Below are positions 53,370-62,437 of a stretch of 64,000 nucleotides of DNA, piece after piece. Origin of the DNA: Pollutimonas thiosulfatoxidans (GTDB lineage Bacteria > Pseudomonadota > Gammaproteobacteria > Burkholderiales > Burkholderiaceae_B); NCBI RefSeq assembly GCF_004022565.1, contig NZ_CP022987.1, forward strand, positions 3,100,001 through 3,164,000. The letters are read 5' to 3'. A model generated the notes under the pieces. The model searched no databases. It worked only from the letters and a program-made list of their open reading frames with translations, and was not told where the DNA came from. A program made the position numbers and the translations under genes. Position 1 is the first letter of the stretch, and every line of letters starts with the position of its first letter.

Positions 53370-53387
53370 CTGTCATCAAAACATCAT
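53370..53387 (+). promoter_or_regulatory. Probable Pho box upstream of phn operon
   Basis: CTGTCATCAAAACATCAT carries a perfect first PhoB half-site (CTGTCAT) and a weaker second one; about 13-14 of 18 positions match the consensus. It lies 86 bases before phnC and would place the C-P lyase operon under phosphate starvation control. Confidence 0.5.
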
Positions 53388-53472
53388 TTTTCCGTAACGC
53401 GACTGACTTATCCCGTCTTTAACATTCCGGTCGATGAAGGCACCAACGCCTTCCTGACAGGAGTGCAAGCAC

Positions 53473-54306
53473 ATGGATACAGTTATTCGCGTCGAAGGGC
53501 TGACTAAAAGCTTCAGCGGCAAGCAAGCGCTGTCCAACCTTAAATTGCACGTCGGCACCGGTGAAATGGTGGCTTTGATTGGTCCTTCGGGATCCGGCAA
53601 GTCGACGTTGCTGCGCCATCTGAGCGGCCTGGCTTGCAGCGACCATGGTGGCGCTGCCTCGGTTCGCATCCTGGGGCGCTCCGTACAAGAGGACGGGCGC
53701 CTGGACCGTCGGGTACGCAGGGTGCGCGCCGACATCGGCTACATCTTCCAGCAGTTCAATCTTATTGGCCGCATCAGCGTGCTGGGCAACGTCCTGATGG
53801 GCCGGCTGGGCCGCATATCGGTTCTGCGTGGCACGTTTGGTCGCTTCAACGCTCATGACAAGGCCCTGGCCATGGCGGCGCTGGAGCGCGTCGGCCTGGC
53901 CGACCTGGCTGGGCAACGGGCCTCGACGCTTTCTGGTGGACAACAGCAGCGCGTGGCGATTGCTCGGGCCCTGGCCCAGCAGGCCGAGCTTATTCTGGCC
54001 GATGAGCCCATTGCTTCGCTGGACCCGGAATCTGCGCGCAAGGTCATGGAGATCCTGCGCGATATCAACGAAACCGACGGCAAGACTGTTGTCGTGACCT
54101 TGCATCAGGTGGACTACGCCGCTCGCTATTGCAAGCGCGTGGTCGCCATGAAATCCGGCACCGTCCATTTTGATGGTTCCGTCAGTGCGCTGACTGTGCC
54201 CTTTCTGAACCAGCTCTACGGTGGTGATCTCGATGCATCGCTACTGCCTCCGGCTGCGGTGATGCGCAGCCATCCCCTTCCCCAATTCGAACTGGCTGCG
54301 GCGTGA
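53473..54306 (+). CDS. phnC: Phosphonate ABC transporter ATP-binding protein
   Basis: 277 residues. Walker A GPSGSGKST, signature LSGGQQQRVAIARA, Walker B LILADEPIASLDPESA and switch VTLHQVDYA, the last being typical of PhnC. It drives phosphonate import with PhnD and PhnE. AGGAG precedes the ATG. First gene of phnCDEGHIJKLMNP. Confidence 0.96.
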   Translation: MDTVIRVEGLTKSFSGKQALSNLKLHVGTGEMVALIGPSGSGKSTLLRHLSGLACSDHGGAASVRILGRSVQEDGRLDRRVRRVRADIGYIFQQFNLIGRISVLGNVLMGRLGRISVLRGTFGRFNAHDKALAMAALERVGLADLAGQRASTLSGGQQQRVAIARALAQQAELILADEPIASLDPESARKVMEILRDINETDGKTVVVTLHQVDYAARYCKRVVAMKSGTVHFDGSVSALTVPFLNQLYGGDLDASLLPPAAVMRSHPLPQFELAAA

Positions 54307-54344
54307 CCGCAAGCCTCCGCCGTACCAACTTCTGGAGTATCGAT

Positions 54345-55355
54345 ATGTTCACATCAGTACGTAGTGGCCTCGCGGCTTCCCTACTGGCCGGCGCGGCGTT
54401 CTGCGGCGTGTCAGCGGCAGAGCCCGCCCAGCAATTGAATTTCGGCATCATCTCGACCGAGTCTTCGCAGAACCTTAAGGCCCAGTGGGATCCCTTCCTG
54501 GCCGACATGAGCAAAAAGACCGGTATGGACATCCGGGCATTCTTTGCCCCTGACTATGCCGGCATCATCCAGGGTATGCGCTTTGATAAGGTGGATGTTG
54601 CCTGGTACGGCAACAAGTCGGCAATGGAAGCGGTCGACCGCGCCGGCGGCGAGATCATTGCCCAGACTGTGGCCGCCAATGGCGCGCCAGGCTACTGGAG
54701 CATCTTGATTGCTCACAAGGACAGCCCGATCAACTCAGTGCAAGACATGCTGGCAAAGGCCGGCGAGCTGACTTTCAGTAACGGCGATCCCAACTCGACC
54801 TCCGGATACCTGGTTCCGGGCTATTACGTCTTTGCCAAGAACGATGTCGACCCCAGGAAAATATTCAAGCGCACGCTTAACGCCAGCCACGAAGTCAACG
54901 CCCTAAGTGTGGCCAACAAGCAGGTAGATCTGGCCACCTTCAATACTGAGGGCATGGAGCGGCTGGAAGAAACCAACCCTCAGAAAGCGGCCGCCCTCAA
55001 GGTGATCTGGAAGTCGCCGCTGATCCCGGCCGACCCCATCGTGTGGCGGAAAAATCTGCCGGAGCAAACCAAGGTCAAGATTCGCGACTTCTTTACAACC
55101 TATGGCGGCACCGAGCAAGAGATGGCTATTCTGGCAGGGCTGCAATGGGGCAAGTTTCGGGCCTCGGATAACGATCAGCTACTGCCTATCCGTCAACTTG
55201 AACTGTTCAAGGAGCGCAGCCAGGTTCTGGCCGATAGCACGCTGGACGCCGCGCAGCAGCAGGCACGCGTCAAGCAGATCGATGCCGACCTGGAGAAGCT
55301 GTCGGCCCGGATGGCGGCGCTTGAAGGCGCCAAGAAAGTCGCCAGCGTCGACTGA
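54345..55355 (+). CDS. phnD: Phosphonate ABC transporter substrate-binding protein
   Basis: 336 residues with a signal peptide ending near AAEPAQ. The mature part has the PhnD pattern LNFGIISTESSQNLKAQWDPFLADM, VDVAWYGNKSAMEAV and FSNGDPNSTSGYLVPGYY, which lines the phosphonate site. GGAG eight bases before the ATG supports this start over one 14 codons upstream. Confidence 0.96.
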   Translation: MFTSVRSGLAASLLAGAAFCGVSAAEPAQQLNFGIISTESSQNLKAQWDPFLADMSKKTGMDIRAFFAPDYAGIIQGMRFDKVDVAWYGNKSAMEAVDRAGGEIIAQTVAANGAPGYWSILIAHKDSPINSVQDMLAKAGELTFSNGDPNSTSGYLVPGYYVFAKNDVDPRKIFKRTLNASHEVNALSVANKQVDLATFNTEGMERLEETNPQKAAALKVIWKSPLIPADPIVWRKNLPEQTKVKIRDFFTTYGGTEQEMAILAGLQWGKFRASDNDQLLPIRQLELFKERSQVLADSTLDAAQQQARVKQIDADLEKLSARMAALEGAKKVASVD

Positions 55356-55360
55356 GGCTG

Positions 55361-56164
55361 GTGAACGTGACTACAGCATCGGCATTGGTGGCGGCAAGCC
55401 CGCCGCCCCCTCGCCGCAACACCAGGGCGTGGTTGGCCTGGATACTGCTGGCGCTCGTGCTGGCATGGGCATGGGACGGAGCAGAAATGAACCCGGCCAT
55501 GCTCTGGCGAGATGCCGGCAACATGCAGACCTTCCTTGCCGATTTCTTCCCGCCCGATTTCCGATACTGGCGCTTATACCTGACAGAGATGCTGGTTACC
55601 GTCCAGATCGCTGTCTGGGGCACGGCCCTGGCCATTGTCTGTTCGGTACCGCTGGGCATCCTGTGCTCGGAGAACATCGCGCCCTGGTGGATATGCCAGC
55701 CGGTGCGGCGAGTCATGGACGCCTTCAGGTCTATCAATGAGATGGTGTTTGCCATGCTCTTCGTGGTGGCGGTGGGGCTTGGACCCTTCGCCGGCGTGAT
55801 GGCCTTGTTCGTGGGAACCACTGGCGTGCTGGCAAAGCTGTTCGCTGAAGCGGTAGAGGCCATCGAGAACGGACCGGTGGAGGGCGTGCGAGCAAGCGGC
55901 GCGACAGGGCTGCAGGAAGTCATCTTCGGGGTGATACCGCAGGTACTTCCATTGTGGATCTCGTATTCACTTTACCGCTTCGAATCCAATGTGCGCTCGG
56001 CGACCGTCGTGGGCATGGTGGGCGCGGGTGGGATAGGGGTGACCTTGTGGGAAGCGATCAGAGGTTTCCAGTTGGCCCAGACCTGCGCCATCCTCATCTG
56101 CATCATCGCGGTAGTCAGTGTCATTGACATCGTGTCGCAGCACTTGCGCAAGTACTTCATTTGA
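55361..56164 (+). CDS. phnE: Phosphonate ABC transporter permease
   Basis: 267 residues with a GTG start five bases after phnD. Six helices and the PhnE signatures FRSINEMVFAMLFVVAVGLGPFAGV and ATVVGMVGAGGIG are present. A single phnE gene is found, full length. Confidence 0.95.
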   Translation: MNVTTASALVAASPPPPRRNTRAWLAWILLALVLAWAWDGAEMNPAMLWRDAGNMQTFLADFFPPDFRYWRLYLTEMLVTVQIAVWGTALAIVCSVPLGILCSENIAPWWICQPVRRVMDAFRSINEMVFAMLFVVAVGLGPFAGVMALFVGTTGVLAKLFAEAVEAIENGPVEGVRASGATGLQEVIFGVIPQVLPLWISYSLYRFESNVRSATVVGMVGAGGIGVTLWEAIRGFQLAQTCAILICIIAVVSVIDIVSQHLRKYFI

Positions 56165-56177
56165 ACAGGATGATTCG

Positions 56178-56639
56178 ATGAGCACAGACATGCAAACCGC
56201 CAAGATAGACCACACCCAGCGTCAGCGCTGGATGCAGGTCCTCGCTCGGGCCGGACAAGACCTGGGAGACTACAGCGATATCTTGCGTGGGCAGGCGTTT
56301 CGCCATGTCCGCCAGCCTGAGACCGGGATGGTAATGGTTCGCGGTCGTATGGGCGGCGACGGCGCGCCGTTCAATCTGGGTGAAATGAGCGTGACCCGCT
56401 GCGTGGTCCAGTTGCGAGACGGAACGACGGGCTATAGCTACGTGGCGGGGCGCTCCATCGAGCATGCCGAGCTGGCCGCTTTGGCCGACGCTTTGTTGCA
56501 GGGCGCGGAAGGCAGCCGCTGGCAAGCCGACTTGATCGATCCGTTGCAGGCCTTGCAGCATACACGTGCTGCGTTGCGAGACGGCCAAGCCGCTGCAACG
56601 CGCGTCGACTTCACCACTTTGGTCCGAGGAGAAGACTGA
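56178..56639 (+). CDS. phnG: C-P lyase subunit PhnG
   Basis: 153 residues (E. coli 150). Family features are RQRWMQVLARA, TGMVMVRGRMGGDGAPFNLGEM and GYSYVAGRS. PhnG is part of the PhnGHIJ core that attaches the phosphonate to ATP with PhnI. AGGA precedes the ATG, and its stop overlaps phnH by one base. Confidence 0.95.
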   Translation: MSTDMQTAKIDHTQRQRWMQVLARAGQDLGDYSDILRGQAFRHVRQPETGMVMVRGRMGGDGAPFNLGEMSVTRCVVQLRDGTTGYSYVAGRSIEHAELAALADALLQGAEGSRWQADLIDPLQALQHTRAALRDGQAAATRVDFTTLVRGED

Positions 56640-57181
56640 TGCAGCATAAAACCTTGCTGCCCGCGTTCGCGGCGCCGGGTGATGACGCCCAACACGTGTT
56701 CAGACTGGCGCTGACTGCCTTATCGGAGCCAGGGTCTGTGCACGATGTGGGCGACTTGCCCGGGCTGGCGAGCTTGGCGCCGGCCACCTATGCCCTTTGC
56801 CTCACCTTGTTCGACAGTGATACGCCGATATGGCTGGCGCCATCACTTAATACGGCACAAATACGAGAAAACCTGGCATTTCATTGTGCCTGCCCCGTCA
56901 CGCGCGAGCGCAAGCAGGCGGCATTTGCCTTGGTAACAGAAAGCGATCTGGCTGATCTGTCGGCGTTTCAGCAGGGCACGGATCGCGATCCCCACTTGTC
57001 GTGCACGGTCATTGTTCAACTGGACAGCCTGGAAAGTGGGCGCAGCACTACATGGCAGGGGCCTGGCATTGCAGACAGGCACCATGCCAGGCTACCCGTG
57101 CCGGCATCGTTCTGGACGCTACGAACCTTAACCGGGTTCCCCGAGGCCTGGATTTTTTCTTTACCGCCGGACGACAACTGA
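56639..57181 (+). CDS. phnH: C-P lyase subunit PhnH, apparently frameshifted at the 3' end
   Basis: The open frame gives 180 residues. Residues 1-~166 are normal PhnH (LPAFAAPGDDAQHVFRLAL, STTWQGPGI), but the last ~15 (EAWIFSLPPDDN) are not. The family's C-terminal continuation PRGLDFFFTAGRQLTGLPRSTRV lies in the next frame, from 57139 to a stop at 57234. A single missing C in the CCCC run at 57139-57142 would rejoin the two and end the gene with the one-base TGATG overlap into phnI seen elsewhere in the operon. This may be a sequencing error or a real mutation of an essential structural subunit. Confidence 0.85.
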   Translation: MQHKTLLPAFAAPGDDAQHVFRLALTALSEPGSVHDVGDLPGLASLAPATYALCLTLFDSDTPIWLAPSLNTAQIRENLAFHCACPVTRERKQAAFALVTESDLADLSAFQQGTDRDPHLSCTVIVQLDSLESGRSTTWQGPGIADRHHARLPVPASFWTLRTLTGFPEAWIFSLPPDDN

Positions 57182-57234
57182 CGGGGCTGCCGCGCAGCAC
57201 CCGCGTATTGCGCACCGTGCAGGAGATCAACTGA
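57139..57234 (+). pseudogene. phnH: Out-of-frame C-terminal remainder of phnH
   Basis: Reading frame +1 relative to phnH encodes the conserved PhnH tail PRGLDFFFTAGRQL and ends TVQEIN with a stop overlapping the phnI ATG. It has no start or ribosome-binding site of its own and is explained by loss of one C in the run at 57139-57142. Confidence 0.75.
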
Positions 57235-58355
57235 TGTATGTCGCAGTGAAAGGCGGCGAGCAGGCTATCGACAATGCCCACGCACTCCTGGCGGAGCGCC
57301 GGCGCGGCGACCTCAGCATCCCGGAGCTATCGGTTGAGCAACTGCAGCAGCAGATGCCCCTGGCGGTTTCGCGGATTATGAGCGAGGGCTCGCTATATGA
57401 CCCGCAATTGGCAGCACTGGCCTTGAAGCAGGCGGCGGGCGATATGCTCGAAGCCATCTTCCTGCTGCGGGCGTATCGGACTACCCTGCCGCGCTTCCTG
57501 GCCAGCGTGCCGCTGGATTCCGCCCAGATGCGCGCAGAGCGGCGCATCTCGGCAACCTTCAAGGATTTGCCCGGCGGCCAATTGTTGGGCCCAACCTTTG
57601 ACTATACGCATCGGCTGCTGGACTTCAGCTTGTTGGAATCGCAACCGGCAGTGGGCCACAACGATGCGCCTGCGCTGCGGCACGCCGGCGAAGCAGGCCT
57701 GTTGCGCATGCCGCGTGTTGCCGACTTGTTGGGCGACGAAGGACTACTGGCAACTGAGCAAGACAATGATCTGCCGGTTCCTGACATCACCCGCGAGCCT
57801 CTGGACTTTCCCACGAATCGGGCGCAGCGCCTGCAGGCGCTGGCGCGTGGCGACGAAGGTTTTCTGCTGGCGCTGGGGTACTCGACGCAGCGTGGCTACG
57901 GACGAAACCATCCATTCGCCGGTGAGGTCCGTGTCGGTCAGGTCGAGGTCTGGATAGAACCCGAGGAGTTGGGGTTCGCCGTACCGATAGGCGACATTGA
58001 GGTGACGGAGTGCGAAATGATCAACCAGTTCACGGGTAGCCGAACGCAGCCGCCGCAGTTCACCCGTGGTTACGGATTGGCTTTTGGCAACGCTGAGCGC
58101 AAGGCCATGGGCATGGCGCTGGTCGATCGCGCCCTGCGAGCCGCCGAGTACAGCGAAGACATTGAGTCGCCCGCGCAGCAAGAAGAGTTCGTGCTGATGC
58201 ATTGCGATAACGTCGAGGCGGCAGGCTTCGTATCGCATTTGAAGCTTCCGCACTATGTGGACTTCCAGAGCGAGCTGGATCTGATACGCAAATTGCGGCG
58301 CGACCACGAGGCGCGTCGCACTCAGTCGGACAACGAACTGGAGAAACAATCATGA
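57234..58355 (+). CDS. phnI: C-P lyase subunit PhnI
   Basis: 373 residues (E. coli 354). It opens MYVAVKGGEQAIDNAHALLAE in shortened view YVAVKGGEQAI, the PhnI hallmark, and has RISATFKDLPGGQLLGPT, TECEMINQFTG and FVLMHCDNVEAAGFVSHLKLPHYVDF. PhnI is the nucleosidase-like subunit that displaces adenine from ATP with the phosphonate. It overlaps phnJ by four bases. Confidence 0.97.
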   Translation: MYVAVKGGEQAIDNAHALLAERRRGDLSIPELSVEQLQQQMPLAVSRIMSEGSLYDPQLAALALKQAAGDMLEAIFLLRAYRTTLPRFLASVPLDSAQMRAERRISATFKDLPGGQLLGPTFDYTHRLLDFSLLESQPAVGHNDAPALRHAGEAGLLRMPRVADLLGDEGLLATEQDNDLPVPDITREPLDFPTNRAQRLQALARGDEGFLLALGYSTQRGYGRNHPFAGEVRVGQVEVWIEPEELGFAVPIGDIEVTECEMINQFTGSRTQPPQFTRGYGLAFGNAERKAMGMALVDRALRAAEYSEDIESPAQQEEFVLMHCDNVEAAGFVSHLKLPHYVDFQSELDLIRKLRRDHEARRTQSDNELEKQS

Positions 58356-59242
58356 CACGCGTAGCGGCACACGCGGCGGCTGACGCCAATGCCGCAGCAG
58401 CGACAGGCTACAACTTTGCCTACTTGGACGAACAGACCAAGCGCAGCTTGCGGCGCGGTTTGCTCAAGGCGGTGGCGATACCCGGGTATCAAGTGCCATT
58501 TGGGGGGCGCGAGATGCCCCTGCCCTATGGCTGGGGGACAGGCGGCATGCAAGTAACCGCCGCCATCCTCGGTCGCCACGATGTGCTGAAGGTAATCGAT
58601 CAGGGGGCGGACGACACCACCAATGCGGTGTCCATACGGCGTTTCTTCATGCGTACCGCAGGCGTGGCTACGACGGAACGCACGCCCGAGGCGGACATCA
58701 TCCAGACGCGACATCGCGTGCCCGAGACGCCCTTGCGCCAGGGCCAGATCATGGTGTTTCAGGTGCCGATTCCGGAGCCGCTGCGTTTTATCGAATCCTC
58801 GGATTCTGAAACCCGTGCCATGCATGCGCTGAATGATTATGGCGTCATGCATGTAAAGCTTTATGAGGACATCGCCACCTACGGGCATATAGCTACGGCG
58901 TACGCCTATCCTGTAATGGTGGATGGGCGCTATGTGATGGACCCCTCGCCCATACCGAAATTCGACAATCCCAAGCTGAACCTCAGCCCAGCCCTGATGC
59001 TATTTGGTGCCGGGCGAGAAAAGCGCCTATATGCCTTACCGCCTTACACCCCCGTGGTCAGCCTGGACTTTGAAGATCATCCGTTCGAGCTGCCTGTGTG
59101 GGATCAGGCCTGCGCGCACTGCGGCAGCACGGAGTCCTACCTTGATGAACTGATCGTGGATGACCAGGGCGGGCGTCAGTTCGTGTGCTCGGATACCGAT
59201 TACTGCCACCAGCGCCGACATTGTCAGGAGATGGCCTTATGA
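58352..59242 (+). CDS. phnJ: C-P lyase, radical SAM subunit PhnJ
   Basis: 296 residues. The iron-sulfur and catalytic cysteines follow the PhnJ pattern C254-x2-C257-x21-C279-x5-C285, the same spacing as E. coli C241/C244/C266/C272. YNFAYLDEQTKR and GYQVPFGGREMPLPYGWGTGG are family motifs. It cleaves the carbon-phosphorus bond to give the cyclic phosphate and an alkane. It overlaps phnK (ATGA). Confidence 0.97.
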   Translation: MTRVAAHAAADANAAAATGYNFAYLDEQTKRSLRRGLLKAVAIPGYQVPFGGREMPLPYGWGTGGMQVTAAILGRHDVLKVIDQGADDTTNAVSIRRFFMRTAGVATTERTPEADIIQTRHRVPETPLRQGQIMVFQVPIPEPLRFIESSDSETRAMHALNDYGVMHVKLYEDIATYGHIATAYAYPVMVDGRYVMDPSPIPKFDNPKLNLSPALMLFGAGREKRLYALPPYTPVVSLDFEDHPFELPVWDQACAHCGSTESYLDELIVDDQGGRQFVCSDTDYCHQRRHCQEMAL

Positions 59243-60009
59243 AGCCCCTGCTTACGGTACGTGAACTGACCCGCCTTTACGGCACGGACCAGGGCTGCCA
59301 GGCAGTCAGTTTTGATCTCTTCCCTGGCGAGGTGCTGGGCATCGTTGGCGAGTCGGGTTCAGGAAAATCCACGCTGTTGAGCGTGCTGTCCGGCCGTTCC
59401 CGGCCTGACGGCGGTACGGTCAGTTATCTGGATCGGGACGGTCGGGCTGTGGACTTATACAGCGCCAGCGAAGCGCAACGACGCACCCTGCTGCGCACCG
59501 AATGGGGTTTCGTGGAGCAGAATCCGCGCGACGGACTGCGCATGGGCGTCTCGGCGGGTGCAAACATCGGCGAGCGGCTCATGGCGCAGGGGCTGCGGCA
59601 TTACGGCCAATTGCGCCAGGCAGGATTGGACTGGCTTGCACAAGTCGAAATTGATACCCAGCGCATCGATGATTTGCCCCGAACTTTTTCGGGTGGCATG
59701 CAGCAGCGATTGCAGATTGCGCGCAATCTGGTGTCCCAGCCGCGCTTGCTATTCATGGATGAGCCCACAGGGGGCCTGGATGTTTCGGTACAGGCGCATT
59801 TGTTGGATTTGCTGCGCGGCCTGGTGCGAGAGTTGCAGTTGGCGGTGGTGATTGTGACGCATGATCTTGCGGTGGCACGCCTGCTGGCGGACCGGCTGAT
59901 GGTAATGCGGCGCTCACGCGTGGTCGAGGCCGGACTGACCGACCAAATTTTGGACGACCCCCAGCACGCCTACAGCCAGTTGCTGGTTTCTTCTGTTTTG
60001 CAGCCTTGA
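59239..60009 (+). CDS. phnK: C-P lyase ABC-type subunit PhnK
   Basis: 256 residues. Walker A GESGSGKST, signature FSGGMQQRLQIARN, Walker B LLFMDEPTGGLDVSVQ. PhnK is a soluble ABC ATPase that binds the C-P lyase core through PhnJ and is not a transport protein. It begins in an ATGA overlap with phnJ. Confidence 0.95.
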   Translation: MKPLLTVRELTRLYGTDQGCQAVSFDLFPGEVLGIVGESGSGKSTLLSVLSGRSRPDGGTVSYLDRDGRAVDLYSASEAQRRTLLRTEWGFVEQNPRDGLRMGVSAGANIGERLMAQGLRHYGQLRQAGLDWLAQVEIDTQRIDDLPRTFSGGMQQRLQIARNLVSQPRLLFMDEPTGGLDVSVQAHLLDLLRGLVRELQLAVVIVTHDLAVARLLADRLMVMRRSRVVEAGLTDQILDDPQHAYSQLLVSSVLQP

Positions 60010-60016
60010 GGACTTT

Positions 60017-60721
60017 ATGATGATTCCAGCGATGCAAGTGCGCGGGCTGTCCAAGCGTTTTGTGCTGCATCAGCAGCAGGGCGCCGTGCTCGATGTATTG
60101 AGCGATATTGCGTTTGATGTGATGGCGGGCGAGTGCCTGGTCCTGCATGGCCAGTCTGGTGCGGGAAAATCCACCTTGCTGCGTACGCTCTATGGCAACT
60201 ACTTGCCGGCGGATGGCAGCATACGTGTACTGCACGACGGCGGCATAGTCGAAATGGTCGGGGCTCAACCACGTCAGACGCTGGCCCTGCGCCGCAATAC
60301 CCTGGGCTATGTCAGTCAGTTTCTGCGTGTGATCCCGCGCGTGGCTTGCCTGGACGTGGTGATGGAGCCTGCGTTGTTGCGCGGCGTGCCGGCGGAGTTC
60401 GCGCGCGCCAAGGCGGCAGCCTTGTTGCGGCGGCTGGCGATTCCGCAGCGCCTTTGGGGCTTGTCTCCCTCCACATTCTCGGGCGGTGAACAGCAGCGCG
60501 TGAACATCGCACGCAGCTTCATTGCCCCCTGGCCGCTATTGCTGCTGGACGAGCCCACGGCTTCGCTGGATGACATCAACCGGGACGTCGTGCTTGAACT
60601 GGTGGCTGAGGCCAAGGCCGGTGGCTCGGCGCTGATCGCTATTTCTCACGACGAGAAGACCCGCAGCGCAATCGGCGACCGCTATCTGGACCTGACAGCC
60701 CAGGAGGCCCTCCATGACTGA
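60017..60721 (+). CDS. phnL: C-P lyase ABC-type subunit PhnL
   Basis: 234 residues. Walker A GQSGAGKST, signature FSGGEQQRVNIARSF, Walker B LLLLDEPTASLD, and the PhnL-typical LGYVSQFLRVIPRV. PhnL docks on the PhnK dimer of the lyase complex. A second ATG follows immediately at 60020. It overlaps phnM by eight bases. Confidence 0.96.
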   Translation: MMIPAMQVRGLSKRFVLHQQQGAVLDVLSDIAFDVMAGECLVLHGQSGAGKSTLLRTLYGNYLPADGSIRVLHDGGIVEMVGAQPRQTLALRRNTLGYVSQFLRVIPRVACLDVVMEPALLRGVPAEFARAKAAALLRRLAIPQRLWGLSPSTFSGGEQQRVNIARSFIAPWPLLLLDEPTASLDDINRDVVLELVAEAKAGGSALIAISHDEKTRSAIGDRYLDLTAQEALHD

Positions 60722-61856
60722 ACAGGTATTTACCAATGCCCGTATCGTGACCGCCACCGAGGTGGTCTTCGGGACGGTACAGATAAAAGACGGGCAAATT
60801 GCCGATGTCAGTTCAGGGCGCTGCAACCTGCCTCGGGCCCAGGACTTCAACGGCGACTATTTGCTGCCCGGCTTGGTCGAGCTGCACACCGATAATCTTG
60901 AGAAGTACATGAACCCCCGGCCCGGTGTGGACTGGCCATCCGAGTCAGCTGTGCTTGCGCATGACGCCCAAGTGATCGCGGCTGGAATCACCACGGTATT
61001 CGATGCCCTGTCCATAGGCGATGTCAGCCCCCGGGGAAACCGCTTACGACAGTTGCCCGTCATGCTCCAGGCTATCAGCCATGCGCATCGGGATGGCCAC
61101 ATGCGGGCCGATCACCGACTGCATTTGCGTTGCGAGTTAAGCCACGAGAAGACCTTGGACCTGTTCCATGAGTTGGTCGAGGCTCCCCTGGTGCAACTGG
61201 TGTCCGTGATGGATCACTCGCCCGGTCAGCGTCAGTTTGTAAAGATCGAGAAATATCGGGAGTACTACCAGGGCAAGTACAACCTGAGCGACCAGGAAAT
61301 GGACGATTTCATCGATCAGCATCAGCAAAACTCCCAGCGTTACAGCGACAGCTATCGACGGTCCATCGTGCAGCACTGCCGCGAACGTACCTTGTCAGTC
61401 GCCAGCCATGACGATGCCACGGTCGAGCATGCCCGCGAGTCTGCTGACTATGGCATGAGCATTGCCGAATTCCCCACCACAGTGGAAGCGGCGGGGGCCA
61501 GTCACCAGTACGGCTTGAAAGTATTGATGGGCGCGCCGAATATCGTGCGTGGTGGCTCGCACTCTGGCAATGTGGCTGCCAGCAAGCTTGCCGAGCAAGG
61601 CGTGCTGGACATCTTGTCCAGCGACTACTATCCATCCAGCCTGTTGCAGGCCGCCGGCATACTTGCGGCGACTGTGCCGGGCTACGACATGCCCAAGGCG
61701 GTGGCCAGCGTCTCGCTCGCGCCGGCGCGGGCAGCCGGCTTGCTTGATCGCGGCGAGATTCGTGTCGGCCTGCGTGCCGATCTCGTCCGTGTCACAGCCC
61801 GAACCAAGCATCTTGCGGTGGGCCAGGTGTGGCGTGGCGGCGAGCGGGTGTTCTGA
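60714..61856 (+). CDS. phnM: Alpha-D-ribose 1-methylphosphonate 5-triphosphate diphosphatase
   Basis: 380 residues (E. coli 378). An amidohydrolase barrel with LLPGLVELHTDNLEKYMNPRPGV, LVSVMDHSPGQRQF, ASHDDATVEHA and ILSSDYYPSSLLQA. It removes pyrophosphate from the PhnI product to give the PhnJ substrate. Its stop overlaps phnN by one base. Confidence 0.97.
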   Translation: MTEQVFTNARIVTATEVVFGTVQIKDGQIADVSSGRCNLPRAQDFNGDYLLPGLVELHTDNLEKYMNPRPGVDWPSESAVLAHDAQVIAAGITTVFDALSIGDVSPRGNRLRQLPVMLQAISHAHRDGHMRADHRLHLRCELSHEKTLDLFHELVEAPLVQLVSVMDHSPGQRQFVKIEKYREYYQGKYNLSDQEMDDFIDQHQQNSQRYSDSYRRSIVQHCRERTLSVASHDDATVEHARESADYGMSIAEFPTTVEAAGASHQYGLKVLMGAPNIVRGGSHSGNVAASKLAEQGVLDILSSDYYPSSLLQAAGILAATVPGYDMPKAVASVSLAPARAAGLLDRGEIRVGLRADLVRVTARTKHLAVGQVWRGGERVF

Positions 61857-62437
61857 TGGCAGGACGCCTCATTTATCTCATGGGTCCATCGGGTGCCGGA
61901 AAGGATACGCTGCTGAACGGCGTCATGCGTTTGATGGGCAGTCGGGCCTACCTTGCGCCACGCGTCATCACGCGCGAGGCCGATCGCACGGCCGAAGGCG
62001 CCCTTACCGTTACGCTGCAGGAGTTTCATCAGATGGAAGAGGCCGGCTTGCTGGCGATGTCGTGGCGGGCCCATGGCTTTGCCTATGGCGTTTTGCAACA
62101 AATAAACGAGCGCATGGCGGCCGGAAAAGATGTGTTCGTCAATGGTTCGCGTGCCTACCTGCCTACCGCCGTGTCCCGCTATCGCGACTTGGTGCCCGTC
62201 ATGGTTGACGTAGACCCCTGTGTACTGCACGAGCGTCTGCGGTATCGCGGCCGGGAGACCGATATGCAGATCCAGGAGCGCCTGGCCCGCAATGTCGCGT
62301 TGCAAGATGTTCCCGCCGGCCTGGCCCGGCCCATGGTGCGTATCGACAACTCCGGAACGCCGGAAGATGCCGTGCGATCGCTTTACCGGCAGCTCGAACA
62401 ACAGGCCGCCTTGATTGCCGGTAGTCTGTGCGCTTGA
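61856..62437 (+). CDS. phnN: Ribose 1,5-bisphosphokinase
   Basis: 193 residues with P-loop MGPSGAGKDTLL and guanylate-kinase-like core (APRVITREADR, QEFHQMEEAGLLAMSWRAHG, YGVL). It phosphorylates ribose 1,5-bisphosphate made by PhnP to PRPP, recycling the ribose. The ATG overlaps the phnM stop. Confidence 0.96.
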   Translation: MAGRLIYLMGPSGAGKDTLLNGVMRLMGSRAYLAPRVITREADRTAEGALTVTLQEFHQMEEAGLLAMSWRAHGFAYGVLQQINERMAAGKDVFVNGSRAYLPTAVSRYRDLVPVMVDVDPCVLHERLRYRGRETDMQIQERLARNVALQDVPAGLARPMVRIDNSGTPEDAVRSLYRQLEQQAALIAGSLCA

